A stretch of 13,802 nucleotides of DNA from Anaeromyces robustus (lineage: Eukaryota > Neocallimastigomycota > Neocallimastigomycetes > Neocallimastigales > Neocallimastigaceae), in NCBI GenBank assembly GCA_002104895.1, contig MCFG01000704.1:1-13802 (forward strand), given 5' to 3'. The notes under the pieces were generated by a model, which ran no database searches, was not told where the DNA came from, and worked only from the letters and a program-made list of their open reading frames with translations. This document shows positions 1 to 10,145 of this stretch, piece after piece. Numbering within the stretch: the first letter of the stretch is position 1; every line of letters begins with the position of its first letter. A program made the position numbers and the translations under genes.

Positions 1-1032
1 CTACTAAGATCGATAAGTCTTGGTCTAGAACTAAATGTAATAAACTTATTTTTATATCTTCCAGAACTTCTTTCAGCAAAATAAATGGATAATGCTTGGG
101 CTACTTGTAAACAAGTAACAGATGATGTTTGTGATACATGACAACACATACTACCAGAACCATCAGAAACACAAATAGTATTACCATTACCTTTAACATA
201 ATCTGGTAAAGCTTTCCATAATTCTTCCAAAGTATCATCAATACAATTTTTACCACCATATTTATACAATATCATGAGGGAATAATACTTCAGAATTAAT
301 TTTGGTTTCACCTTTCTTTAACTTTTCAAGATATTCTAATCTTCTTTCTTTATCATTTTTAAGGAAAGCATTTTTATATATAAGATTAGCTCTAGAAGGA
401 ACAGCAGCATAATTAATTTCATCCCATCTCTTAGCACTCATATAAACTTCTATAACTTTCAAGTAAGAACGTAATTGGGATAACAACTTACGATATTGCT
501 TATCACTGTATTTAAGTTCCTTAGTAAGAATACGAGCCAATTTTCTTGTTTTTTTGGAAGAAGTATTAATAGAAGGCATCCACTTAGCACAAAGAGAGAT
601 AGGTTTTTCATCTTTTTCCATTTTTTCTTTATCTTCTATTAATTGATTCTTAATAAGATTCAAGACATTATCTTTTAAATCACTATTTAATAAACCCAAT
701 AAATCATCCCAACGACCATATTCAGGAATAAATTTAATTACTGCATTTACGATTTCAGGATGTTTCTTTGATAAATAATCTAAACAAATACGAAAGAATC
801 TTCTTTCACCAACACCATTTCTACAATCCCTAGCAAAGAATAACCATTTGATAGCTAACATTTTTTCTTCGTTAAATGCTTTAACAAATTTTTCAATGAC
901 AGCATCATCATTCATATTTCTCATAGAAGAAAGAGCAAAGTTTATATCAACTAATTCTTTACCAGTAGTTTTATAACCAATAGCACCATTTTCAGTGATA
1001 GAAATATTGTTGAAAATTTGAAAAGAACTCAT
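1..1032 (-). CDS. DUF2828-family protein (TROVE-like region plus vWA domain), 3' partial, with an internal frameshift
   Basis: Translation from the ATG at 1032 gives 256 residues matching the DUF2828 pattern as I remember it: ITENGAIGYKTTG (about 11-24), LFFARDCRNGVGERRFFR (64-81), PEYGRWDDLL (103-112), AKWMPSINTSSKKTRKLA (149-166) and VPSRANLIYKNAFLKND (211-227). That frame stops at 262-264. From 266 down to 3 a second frame stays open for 88 codons and carries the rest of the family pattern: YKYGGKNCIDDTLEELWKAL, then the vWA metal-site motif DGSGSM (147-164), then QALSIYFAERSSG and FITFSSRPRL. The C-terminus lies beyond position 1. The family is related to Ro60-type TROVE/vWA proteins, which bind small RNAs, but its own function is not established, so RNA binding is an inference. 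The break sits at the domain junction and equals loss of two bases or gain of one. The start is supported by an A at -3 and an A-rich leader. No intron is evident. Confidence 0.85.
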
Positions 1033-1176
1033 TTTTTATTATTGTTGTCTTAAAAAAAAAAAAAATTGATTTTATATAAAAAAAATTGCTGTTTATTCAA
1101 ACTTTAAAACAAGTGAATAGAAAAAAAATAAATGGTTAAAAACCTGAAGAATAAAAAGATATTTTGAAGTAATTTA

Positions 1177-1188
1177 GCCTTTTATATA
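1177..1188 (-). promoter_or_regulatory. candidate TATA element of the DUF2828 gene
   Basis: On the minus strand this reads TATATAAAAGGC, a canonical TATA box with a GC-containing edge that stands out from the surrounding A/T-only DNA. It lies about 145 bases upstream of the ATG at 1032, giving a leader of roughly 110 bases if transcription starts about 30 bases downstream. A second, weaker TATATAAA lies at 1071-1078, only 38 bases from the ATG. In DNA this AT-rich, TATA-like strings are common by chance, so this is a suggestion only. Confidence 0.35.
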
Positions 1189-1464
1189 CTTTTTTTAATA
1201 AAGTAATACTTATAATTATAATAATAATAATTTTTTAATAAAATTAATCATTAATTATTATTAATTATTATTATATTTTCATATTGCTTTTTATGGTTTA
1301 ACCACATAATATTTATGCAGATATTTACATAGATTTATATTTAACTAATAAATGTATTAGTATTTAATGTGGTTTTTCTAATTAATAAATATACTTAATG
1401 TGTGGGTGGTAAAGTAAATAAATAATTATTATAAAATTTTATTATAGTGGTCAATGATATTACA

Positions 1465-1466
1465 AT

Positions 1467-1501
<35 letters not shown>

Positions 1502-1509
1502 TATTATTT

Positions 1510-1545
<36 letters not shown>

Positions 1546-1629
1546 TTATTTATATATTTATTTATTATTATTTATTATTATTACTTATTTATTTATTTAT
1601 TATTTATGTATTTATTTATTTATTTATTA
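1465..1629. repeat. (ATTT)n microsatellite, interrupted
   Basis: About 165 bases made almost entirely of ATTT units, broken by ATT trinucleotides and a few single substitutions. Because the unit is four bases long, every frame reads the same Tyr-Leu-Phe-Ile cycle with no stop, so an artificial open frame runs through it. It is a simple repeat, not a gene. Confidence 0.9.
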
Positions 1630-2866
1630 ATAATATTAAAATTATATTTATTTTTATAAAATATTTTATAATAATTAAAATTTTAATTTATTTGTCCACG
1701 TTTTTAATTTTTTTTGATTTTCTATTAATTATTATTAATTAAGATTATTTTATATATATATTATTATATATTATATAAAATATATATTATAAATTATATT
1801 TAAAATAATCTTTAAAATAATAAATAATAAAATTTATTATATTCTATAATTTATAATTAATATTTTTTTCTTTTCTTTTCTTATGATTTTATTTAAAATG
1901 ATTAATAGTTCTAGATTCTTTTTTTTTTAAAAAAAAAGTATTTTCTTTATATTTAATGATATTTACTTTAAAAAAATGATAAAGATTAATAATATATTAT
2001 TTATTATTTAAATATATAATTTCAATAAATAAAAAAGACTTTTCTTTTTTTTTTTTGACATTTATATATGGTCTTTTGAATCCTCTTTTTAATAAAGTTT
2101 TTTTTATAATAATTTTTACATATGAATTTTATTACTTAATTAAGCAACAAACAAATATAAGAAAAAAACAATTCTTATAAAGTATAAAAATAAAATATTT
2201 ATGCTTTAACTTTTTTTAAATATTAATAAATAATAAATAATAAATAATATGTATAATAAAAATAATTTAGCTATATTTGTAAATGGTTTTAAAAATAATT
2301 TCTTTATAATATAATCTTTTTATTATTATTCTAAAAGTTCCATGGAAAAATGAAAAAATTATCTTTAATATAATAAAACATTTAATTATATTATATTATA
2401 TAACTTCTTTATATTATATTTATATTATGGAATTTTTTTTTTTTTATCTTTATATTAAAAAAAAAAAATTCAAAATTCTATGATTATTATAATATAATAT
2501 ATTATAAATTAATTTAACCATATAAAATATATACATAATATTTAAATATATTTAAATATATTATTTATATATATTATTATAAAAACAAAAATAATATATT
2601 CATATTTGGTAAATGGGTCACAAAAATTCATTTAAAGTTTTATATCAAATTAAATTTAATATTAAATTAAATTATTTATTCTTTATAAATTTGTTAAAAA
2701 CTTGAGATTATTGGTTTCACTATAGAACACAGTATTCATTTTTTATTTTTTATGAATTAAAAAAAAAAAAAATTAAATAAAAGAAAAATTAATAAAGTAA
2801 ATTTTTTTTGTCCATCCATCCATAATTATTAAAAAAAGTATATTATTATTAAATAATTAAATTATA

Positions 2867-2930
2867 TATTATAATATACTTATAATATGTAATATAAATT
2901 TATTATAATATACTTATGATATGTAATATA
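2867..2930. repeat. two-copy tandem duplication, 34-bp period
   Basis: The 30-base stretch 2867-2896 recurs at 2901-2930 with a single A-to-G difference (position 2885 against 2919). The copies contain ATACTTA and ATGTAATATA and are too long and specific to be ordinary TA slippage. It probably arose by local duplication. Confidence 0.75.
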
Positions 2931-3576
2931 TATATTATTATATATATATATTTATATTAGAAATTTAACTAAATTAAAAAAAAGTTTACTTTATATATAT
3001 ATCTTCAATATTTAAGAGAAAATATATATTAAAACATTTAATATAATATTTTATTAAAATAAATAAAATAAAATAAATAAAATAAAAAAAAAAAAAAAAA
3101 TTGTATTATTTATTTTTTACTTTTATTCCATAATATTATATATATATATTCTATTTTATTTATATATTTGAATCTATTTAATATTAATAATAATATAATA
3201 TGTTCTATAAAATAAATATATATAATATAACAAAAAAAAAATTAATAATAAAAATAATGAATACTTTGTTGTTTATAATGATAAATACAATATAAATAAT
3301 ATGCACAATAAAAAATGATCTTCCTCCTTAATTAATATCTATTAATTTACAAACTAGAATATAAATAAATTAATTAAATGAAAAAAGATGAAAAGATAAA
3401 ACATAGAAAAAAGAAAATTTATAAAAAAAAATTTTTAATATTAAAAATAGAAAATCAAAATATAACGAATAAAACGTCAAATAATTAATACTTGATATTA
3501 AATAATTAATAGCTTATAATTAATTATATTAATAAAAATTAATATCAATTAAAAGAATATTAAATTATTATTATTT

Positions 3577-3678
3577 ATTTTATTTTATTTTATATTGTTT
3601 TGTTTTGTTTTGTTTTGTTTTATCATATGTTATCTTATTTTATTTTATTTTATTTTATTTTATCTTATTTTATTTTAT
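3577..3678. repeat. pentanucleotide microsatellite, TTTTA and TTTTG variants
   Basis: TTTTA units run into about five TTTTG units (around 3596-3620). After a short break with ATCATATGTTATC, a second block of TTTTA units continues to about 3678. The TTTTG block looks like a single A-to-G change that was then amplified by slippage. Confidence 0.85.
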
Positions 3679-4162
3679 TATATTTATTATCATATAATAA
3701 AAATTATTATTAATATTACTGTATGATTATTAGTATCTTCTTTTCTTCTGACTATTTTTTTTTCTTCTTTTATTTTTCTTTTAATACTGCATAAGTTTTA
3801 TTAATTAAAGTGTTCCATTACACTTTTACTTTTAAAAAAAATCACTTTTCCACAATATATATGAATATTAAAACATAATAAATTCGATAAACTTATAATT
3901 TTTTATATATAAGATTATTAATAAATTAATATTATAATAAATCCCAAAAAAAAAAAAAATTATTAAATATATTTATATTTATTTAAATTTTTTATTTTTA
4001 TTAATTTTTTTTAATAAAATAAAATAATTTTATTAATTATATTAATTTATAAATTTCAAATTTTTCCTTTAATGTTTAATAAAAAAGTTTTAAATATATA
4101 TATTTTAAAAATTAAAACTAAAAAAAAAAATTACATTTTTTTTTTCAAATATATTTACTAAA

Positions 4163-5064
4163 TTATTTATGTTTACATGTAGTTATTTTGGTTTTTGGAT
4201 TGTAAGTACATTTGTAGTGTGGATTATGAAGATCACCAGCATGTCCTGGTTCACGTTTTTCAAGATTAGATTCTTCATCTTCTTCTAACTCAAGAATTGC
4301 ACCACTTCTTTTATGTTTACATGTGGTTATTTTGGTTTTTGGATTGTAAGTACATTTGATGTTTGGATTATGAAGATCACCAGCATGTCCTGGTTCACGT
4401 TTTTCAAGATCAGATTCTTCTTCTTCTTCTTCTAGTTCAAGAACTTCATCATCTCTTTTATGCTTACATGTAGTAATTTTGGTTTTTGGGTTATAAGTAC
4501 ATTTATAATTAGGATTATGAAGAACTCCAGCATGTCCTGATTCACGTTTTATAAGATCAGATTCTTCTTCTTCTTCTTCTAACTCAAGAACTTCATCATC
4601 TCTTTTATGTTTACATGTAGTTATTTTGGTTTTTGGGTTATAAGTACATTTATAATTGGATTATGAAGAACTCCAGCATGTCCTGGTTCACGTTTTATAA
4701 GATCAGATTCTTCTTCTTCTTCTTCTAACTCAAGAACTTCATCATCTCTTTTATGCTTACATGTAGTAATTTTGGTTTTTGGGTTATAAGTACATTTGTA
4801 GTTTGGATTATGAAGAACTCCAGCATGTCCTGGTTCACGTTTTATAAGATCAGATTCTTCTTCTTCTTCTTCTAACTCAAGAACTGCACCACTTCTTTTA
4901 TGCTTACATGTAGTAATTTTGGTTTTTGGATTATAAGTACATTTTATGTTTGGATTATGAAGATCACCAGCATGTCCTGGTTCACGTTTTTCAATTGGAG
5001 CAGAACTTACAACATTGCAAAATGCAATAAAGAATAAAATCAATCCAATATTAGAAATTCTCAT
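4163..5064 (-). CDS. secreted Kex2-type precursor with six tandem two-cysteine peptides; frameshift in the third copy
   Basis: The start at 5064 opens a signal peptide (hydrophobic core GLILFFIAF, probable cleavage after VVSS, residue 21), followed by APIE and Lys-Arg at 26-27. Six 28-residue copies follow, each starting EPGHAG (ESGHAG in copy 4) and ending KITTCKH, with cysteines at copy positions 15 and 26 (C-X10-C). Copies lie at 4900-4983, 4753-4836, 4607-4689, 4460-4543, 4313-4396 and 4169-4252. Lys-Arg precedes every copy and follows copies 1-5. Acidic 16-17-residue spacers (LELEE...ESDL) separate them. The stop is at 4163-4165. Copy 3 lacks one base between 4657 and 4658; read through that break, the span has coding capacity for 300 residues, whereas the uncorrected frame ends after 147. 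Signal peptide plus dibasic-bounded repeats is the layout of fungal Kex2-processed repeat proteins, which include alpha-factor-like pheromones. I do not recognise the peptide; pheromone, antimicrobial and other secreted roles remain open. Confidence 0.85.
4166..4983 (-). repeat. six-copy coding tandem repeat, 147-bp period
   Basis: The repeat unit of 49 codons comprises the 28-residue peptide, Lys-Arg, a 17-residue acidic spacer and Lys-Arg. Starts on the minus strand fall at 4983, 4836, 4689, 4543, 4396 and 4252. The one-base-short interval from 4689 to 4543 locates the deletion in copy 3, and the three-base-short interval from 4396 to 4252 reflects a 16-residue spacer with GAAGATGAAGAA in place of the longer glutamate run. 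The glutamate run is a GAA microsatellite. The Arg before each peptide is always CGT and the Arg after it is always AGA, so the two cleavage sites are distinct at DNA level. Confidence 0.95.
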
Positions 5065-5114
5065 CTTTTATTTTTTTCTTTTTTTTAAATTTTGTTTTTC
5101 TTTTTCTAGATTTA

Positions 5115-5164
5115 CTTTTATAAAAAAAAACAAAAATAAAAAGATCTATTATCTTATTTTTATA
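5115..5164 (-). promoter_or_regulatory. possible TATA elements and leader of the peptide-precursor gene
   Basis: On the minus strand, TATAAAAA (5157-5164) and TATAAAAG (5115-5122) lie about 93 and 51 bases upstream of the ATG. The leader between them and the ATG is purine-rich (A runs with G) and ends AAAAG before the ATG, giving A at -3. Either string could be a TATA box, but the background composition makes chance matches likely. Confidence 0.25.
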
Positions 5165-6287
5165 GTAATTATTAGTAAATAAATCATTTATATAATTAAA
5201 TAAAAAGACACTTCATAATAATAAATTTTATAAATTTTTTCAATAATGATATTAATTTTATGGCATTTTTTAAATTAATTGTAATTAAGATATATAAATT
5301 TTATTTTAGTAATAAAAATATTTTTAAAATTTTTAAACTTTATTTTTTAATAAAATTTAAATATACTAATTTATATATAATTCATCAAAAGCTTTTAACA
5401 AAAAATTTTTAACCAATAATTTTTAAATTTCAATTATTATAAATGAAATTTATTTAATAGCAAATTAAAATTTGAAATAAATAATCAAATTTTTAAAATT
5501 TTTATTTTTTTTATAATCAAAACTATCAAAGCTAAAAAAAATCAAAAATAAAAAATTGTATTAATTATATTATACAAAAATATATAAATATTTATATTTA
5601 TACTATTATGTATTTATATTTATAGGTTCAAGTTGACAATAAAATTATAATATTCCATAATAAGTTATGTGCATATATCTGATGCTCTTGATATTTTTTA
5701 GTATAATGATTCCAAGTCTATTAATATATACTTAAAATAAATTCGTAAGATTGTTAATTAAAAGATCTCAGTAATAATTTCTTCTTAAGTAATTTAAATA
5801 ATACTAAAAATACGTTTCCTCCATAATTTATATAAAGAAATAATAATAAAAAAAATATTAAAAAATTCTTTAAGAATTGAACATCATTATATAAATTCTT
5901 TGGAAACTAAAAAATTATATAATTTATTTAATAATAATAATAATTACTATTTATTATTAATTTTATTAATAATTAAATCAAAAATAATGAAATTCTGTTT
6001 AATTAATGATTTATTTAATTTTTTATAATTTTTATACGTCCAATAAATAAATGATCAATTCTATTTCTAATATTAATGAAATGAAAATACTTTTTCCTTT
6101 CAATTTATAATATTAAATATTTGAAAAGATACTAAATAAAGATATTCTATTTATAATATACTATATTCCTATTAATTTTTAATCTTAATCTTTATTAAAT
6201 AATTATTTATTATGTGCCATAATAATTTCTTTATTTTTTCCTTTTTTCTATTTTATATATCAATTATCTTTATTTAATAATAAACAA

Positions 6288-6420
6288 TATAAAAATAAAA
6301 ATAAAAATAAATAAATAAAAATAAATAAAATAAATAAATAAATATAATATAATATATAAATATAATATATAAATATAAATATAATATATAATATATAAAT
6401 ATAAATGAATATAAATGAAT
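6288..6420. repeat. AAAT/AAAAT simple repeats grading into ATATAAAT repeats
   Basis: AAAAT and AAAT units (to about 6340) pass into irregular ATATAAAT and ATATAATATA units and end with two AATATAAATG units. This is the reverse orientation of most (ATTT)n arrays in the window. Confidence 0.75.
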
Positions 6421-7920
6421 ATGAGTTATATAATAAAATAATTAAAATAAATGAAAAGATAAATAAATAAAATATTTATTAATAATAATATTATTATTAA
6501 TATTAATATTTAATATTTAATATTTAATATAAATAATTAATAATTATAAAAAAAAAAAAAAAATAGAAAAAGAAAAAGGAAAAAAAATTTTTTTTTAATT
6601 ATTTGTTTTATATATATTTCATTTTATAATTATTTTATTTTATAATTATTATATTATATAATTATTATATGATTTATTTTCTGTATAATAAATATTTAAA
6701 CCAATAAAACAAATTTTTTAAAATTACATCAAGTTTAACAAAATATAAATAATATGACGAATAAAAAAAATTTATTATCATTTTTATTCAATTTTTTTTA
6801 ACTTTTATACTTTTTTCACATATTTTTTAATTTTCCATAAAATAACAAATGGAATAATTATAATTATTAATTAGGTATAAGAAAAGAATCAAAAAAAAAA
6901 AAAATTAAAACAATATTATATTTATTTGTTTTGAAAATAAAATAAATATAATTAAAAAAAAAAGAAAAGAAAAAATAAAATAATAATTTTTAAAACGATT
7001 TGTACTATAATAAAAATAATAAAAATAATAAAAATAAATAAAATGATTATAATTAATTTTTCAAATATTAAATTATAAAATTTTCTATTACATAAAAAAA
7101 AAATAATAAAACCTTAATTAATAATAAAATAACTAATCTTTAGAAAGTTTTCTATAAATGTATAAATTAAATTAATAACAAAAAAAAATATGGAAATTAA
7201 TAAAAAAAATTTTAAATATTTTAAAAAATATAATATTTAAAGTTTATATTTATTAATGAACTAAAAATAACCTGTTTTTAACTATCTATTTAATGCTTTT
7301 TTTTTTCCCCATTATGATTCAGCATGAACATAATAAATATGAATAAATTATATAGGAATTATAAAATATCTAATATTATGCAATAATAATAATAATAAAA
7401 ATATTTAATGGCTATTGATTCTTATTGTTACATTAAAAATATAATAATACTTATTATAAGGATATTTTTATTAATAATATTATTAATATTAATAAATTTT
7501 TTTTATAAATAATTAAAAGAATTATTATAATGCTTTTTCCCTATATTTTAGTAGAGTTAAAATACAATAGACATAATAATAAGACATTATTTAGAAATAT
7601 TTTTTTTTAATAATTGAAAGAGAAAGAATAAATAATAACAATTAATTAATTAATCAAAATTAATTTTTTTATATTGATTCATGGTTATACAAAAATTAAA
7701 TTATATTAATAATTTGGAAACTGAAACTCTAAAAATACATAATAATAAAATAAAATAGAAAAGTGGATAAAAATAATTCACATATATAATATGAAAAAAA
7801 GAAAAAAAAAAAAAAAACAATCATTAATCTATTCATATGTTAAACTGAAATTTCTCAGGAAAAATAATTAAATTAAAAATGGAAAAGAATATTAAGTGAA
7901 AAAAATAAAATATATAAAAC

Positions 7921-7923
7921 TAT

Positions 7924-7998
<75 letters not shown>

Positions 7999-8010
7999 TC
8001 TATTTATTTT
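7921..8010. repeat. (TATT)n microsatellite, the purest in the window
   Basis: The first 79 bases (7921-7999) are uninterrupted tetranucleotide repeat, about 20 units. A C at 8000 breaks it, and two more units follow. The uniformity implies recent slippage and likely length variation between alleles. Confidence 0.95.
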
Positions 8011-8244
8011 ATTACATCCTCTGTTTTTCCAAAATTAAAAACAAAAAATAACAAAATATTTTTTGACTAAAACATTTTTTTATAATAAATATTTATATTT
8101 TAATTTTTATCTTTTTTATTTTCCATATTATAATAAAATAAAATAATAACTACAACATAAAAAAAAATATTATTATTTAATTCATATAAAAAGAGAGAAA
8201 AAATCGAAATTGAAAAAAGGAGAAAACTATAATATTAATAATAA

Positions 8245-8287
8245 TTATTTATTATTGTTATTATTATTATTGTTGTTGTTGTTGTTA
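8245..8287. repeat. (ATT)n to (GTT)n trinucleotide repeat
   Basis: ATT units interspersed with one GTT run into about six consecutive GTT units (about 8270-8286). No open frame uses it. Confidence 0.85.
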
Positions 8288-8526
8288 TATCATACCATTA
8301 TTCCATATTTGGATAAAAATTTTTTGTTACAGCTTTTTATTTCTTTTCATTATTATAAAAAAATTTTTTATTATAAATTGTAAAACTTATAACCCTTTAA
8401 AATCCATCATTAAAAACTTTTTATATATTCTTCTAATTTATAATTGTTTTTTTTATTTATTTCAATAATATATTAATCTATTTTGACCATTTTTATTATT
8501 AATAAAAAGTTAATATATATATTTAT

Positions 8527-8555
8527 TATATTATATTGTATTACAATATTATATA
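8527..8555. repeat. imperfect palindrome with 14-bp arms
   Basis: Arms 8527-8540 and 8542-8555 are reverse complements with one mismatch around a single central T. The core ATATTGTA/TACAATAT is perfect. It could form a cruciform, but short palindromes are expected in TA-rich DNA. Confidence 0.55.
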
Positions 8556-10010
8556 TTATTAAAATAATATTTAGAATTTAATTTATGTCTAATATATTAT
8601 ATATTATATATTATATTTTTAAAATTTTAATTCTTAATTTATATTTTTAAATTATAATTTTTTTTTGAAAAAAAAAAAAATCATGGTTTTGATAATAATA
8701 ATATAAAAAAATATATAAAAAATAAAAAAAAACGTCGTACAATAATTGTTTTGAAAAATTAAAAATTAAAGAATAAAATTGAAATTGCACCAATTAAAAT
8801 ATCCAAATTAAGAATTATCGTGTAACTTCACGAATATTTATAATTTTTTTTAATTAAATAATTTATTTAATTAAATTTAATTTCAAAACTGAAACATGTA
8901 ATAAATTAATGGAATACTATACTTAATATATATTATGTTATTTAAATAATATAAAAAAGAATTATTAAAAAAAAAAAAAAAAAAAAGAAATAAAATAAAA
9001 AATTTTTTTAATAATAATTACCAAAGTATATCTGGATTTTTCATGTTAAATAATATATTATTATATATTATTATATATATTATAATATATTACATATTAA
9101 TATTTAGTATATAAATATGCTTTATACCCATTTTACATTTATGATACATTATACTAATAATATATAAATAATTATATAATTATTAAATTATTAAATTTTA
9201 GAATAATCTATTTATATTATTTAATTTTTAAAAATTTTATTAATTATAGTATTGCCAATATAATAAAAAATATATATAATATATATATTTATATAAATTC
9301 ATAAATTAAAAAAAAAAAGTTTCATTTGTGGAACTACAAAAGTTAAATATATGATTCAACATTTTCTCCGCTTTTTAATAATACTTGATTATTATTAATC
9401 TGTATTAATCTTATTTAATTGTTCATTTTTGGAAAAAAAAAAATTAAATAAATAAATAAAATAAATAAAATAAATTTATAAAAAATATTATAATTTTTAC
9501 TTTTTTTTTTTTCTATTATTCTTTTTTTATTATTATTATTATTTTAATTAATTAAATAAAATAAAAATAATTAAAAGAAATTAATAGCTAAAAAGGATGA
9601 TGATTTAATAAATTTTTTAAAAAAAAAAAATGAAATGAAATAAACTAAAAAGGAAAAAAAAATTTTTATTTTTATATATAGATATTTCTTTTTTTTTTTT
9701 TTTTTTTCTACAATTATTTTTTAATATGAAATATATTATGTTTCATATATATGAAATAAATAATATGAATAACTTTTAATAATAATTATAAATTTATAAA
9801 TTTTCTTTTTTATTATTAATTTTATATTTATCAATTAAAAAATAATTAATTATTTATTTTTTCCCTATTTTCTATAATTTATATTTTATATATTAATTTT
9901 ATTTTTTTTATTTTCTATAACTTTCTTTAAATTATTAACATCTACTTTAAATATTTTTTAATTATTTAATTGTTTAAATAATTTAAATAATTTTATATTC
10001 ATATATTCTT

Positions 10011-10145
10011 TTTTTTTTTTTTTTGTTTTTTGTTTTTTGTTTATTTGTTTGTTTTTATCTTTATTTTTTATTCTTTTTATTCTTTTTTTTCTCTATTTTT
10101 CTATTTTTCTATTTTTCTTTATCAAACAATATTTTATTTTTAATT
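10011..10145. repeat. long pyrimidine-rich T-tract region
   Basis: The plus strand is almost all T. G interruptions come first (TTTTTTG units, 10013-10055), then C interruptions (ATTCTTTTT and CTATTTTT units, 10068-10118). Similar G-interrupted T tracts lie at about 10430-10484 and 11598-11641. No gene is present. Confidence 0.6.

Larger units (their letters stand above)
1033..4162. other. gene-free AT-rich spacer between two minus-strand genes
   Basis: About 3.1 kb with no credible coding region on either strand. It begins with the leader and promoter of the DUF2828 gene and ends with the 3' flank of the peptide-precursor gene. In between are runs of A or T of up to about 18 bases, mixed TA/TTA/ATTT simple repeats, and a few patches with slightly more G/C (around 1300-1410, 2700-2740, 3300-3360 and 3720-3860). 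These patches contain no open frame or recognisable RNA gene. A nested weak inverted repeat occupies 1300-1374. AATAAA-like polyadenylation hexamers occur everywhere by composition, so no poly(A) site can be assigned. Confidence 0.8.

Noticed and set aside
1447-1659. Open frame encoding a Tyr-Leu-Phe-Ile repeat protein
   Set aside because: It is the translation of an (ATTT)n microsatellite, which has no stop in any frame. There is no amino-acid complexity and no independent gene signal.
3810-3829. Small hairpin AAAGTG/CACTTT in the 3' flank of the peptide gene
   Set aside because: The six-base stem is too short and lies over 300 bases past the stop; no support as a terminator or regulatory RNA.
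4166-4983. The 147-bp period matches nucleosomal DNA length
   Set aside because: The period is explained by 49 codons, and one unit is 144 bp because of a shorter spacer. Coincidence.
4163-5064. CRISPR-like regular repeats
   Set aside because: The repeats are coding, in frame, with conserved spacers rather than unique ones.
5624-5635. GGTTCAAG, resembling the T-loop of a tRNA
   Set aside because: No pairing acceptor, D or anticodon arms can be placed upstream within tRNA length.
6479-6500. Perfect 22-bp palindrome of AAT/ATT units
   Set aside because: It is made only of trinucleotide simple repeats; such palindromes are expected at this composition.
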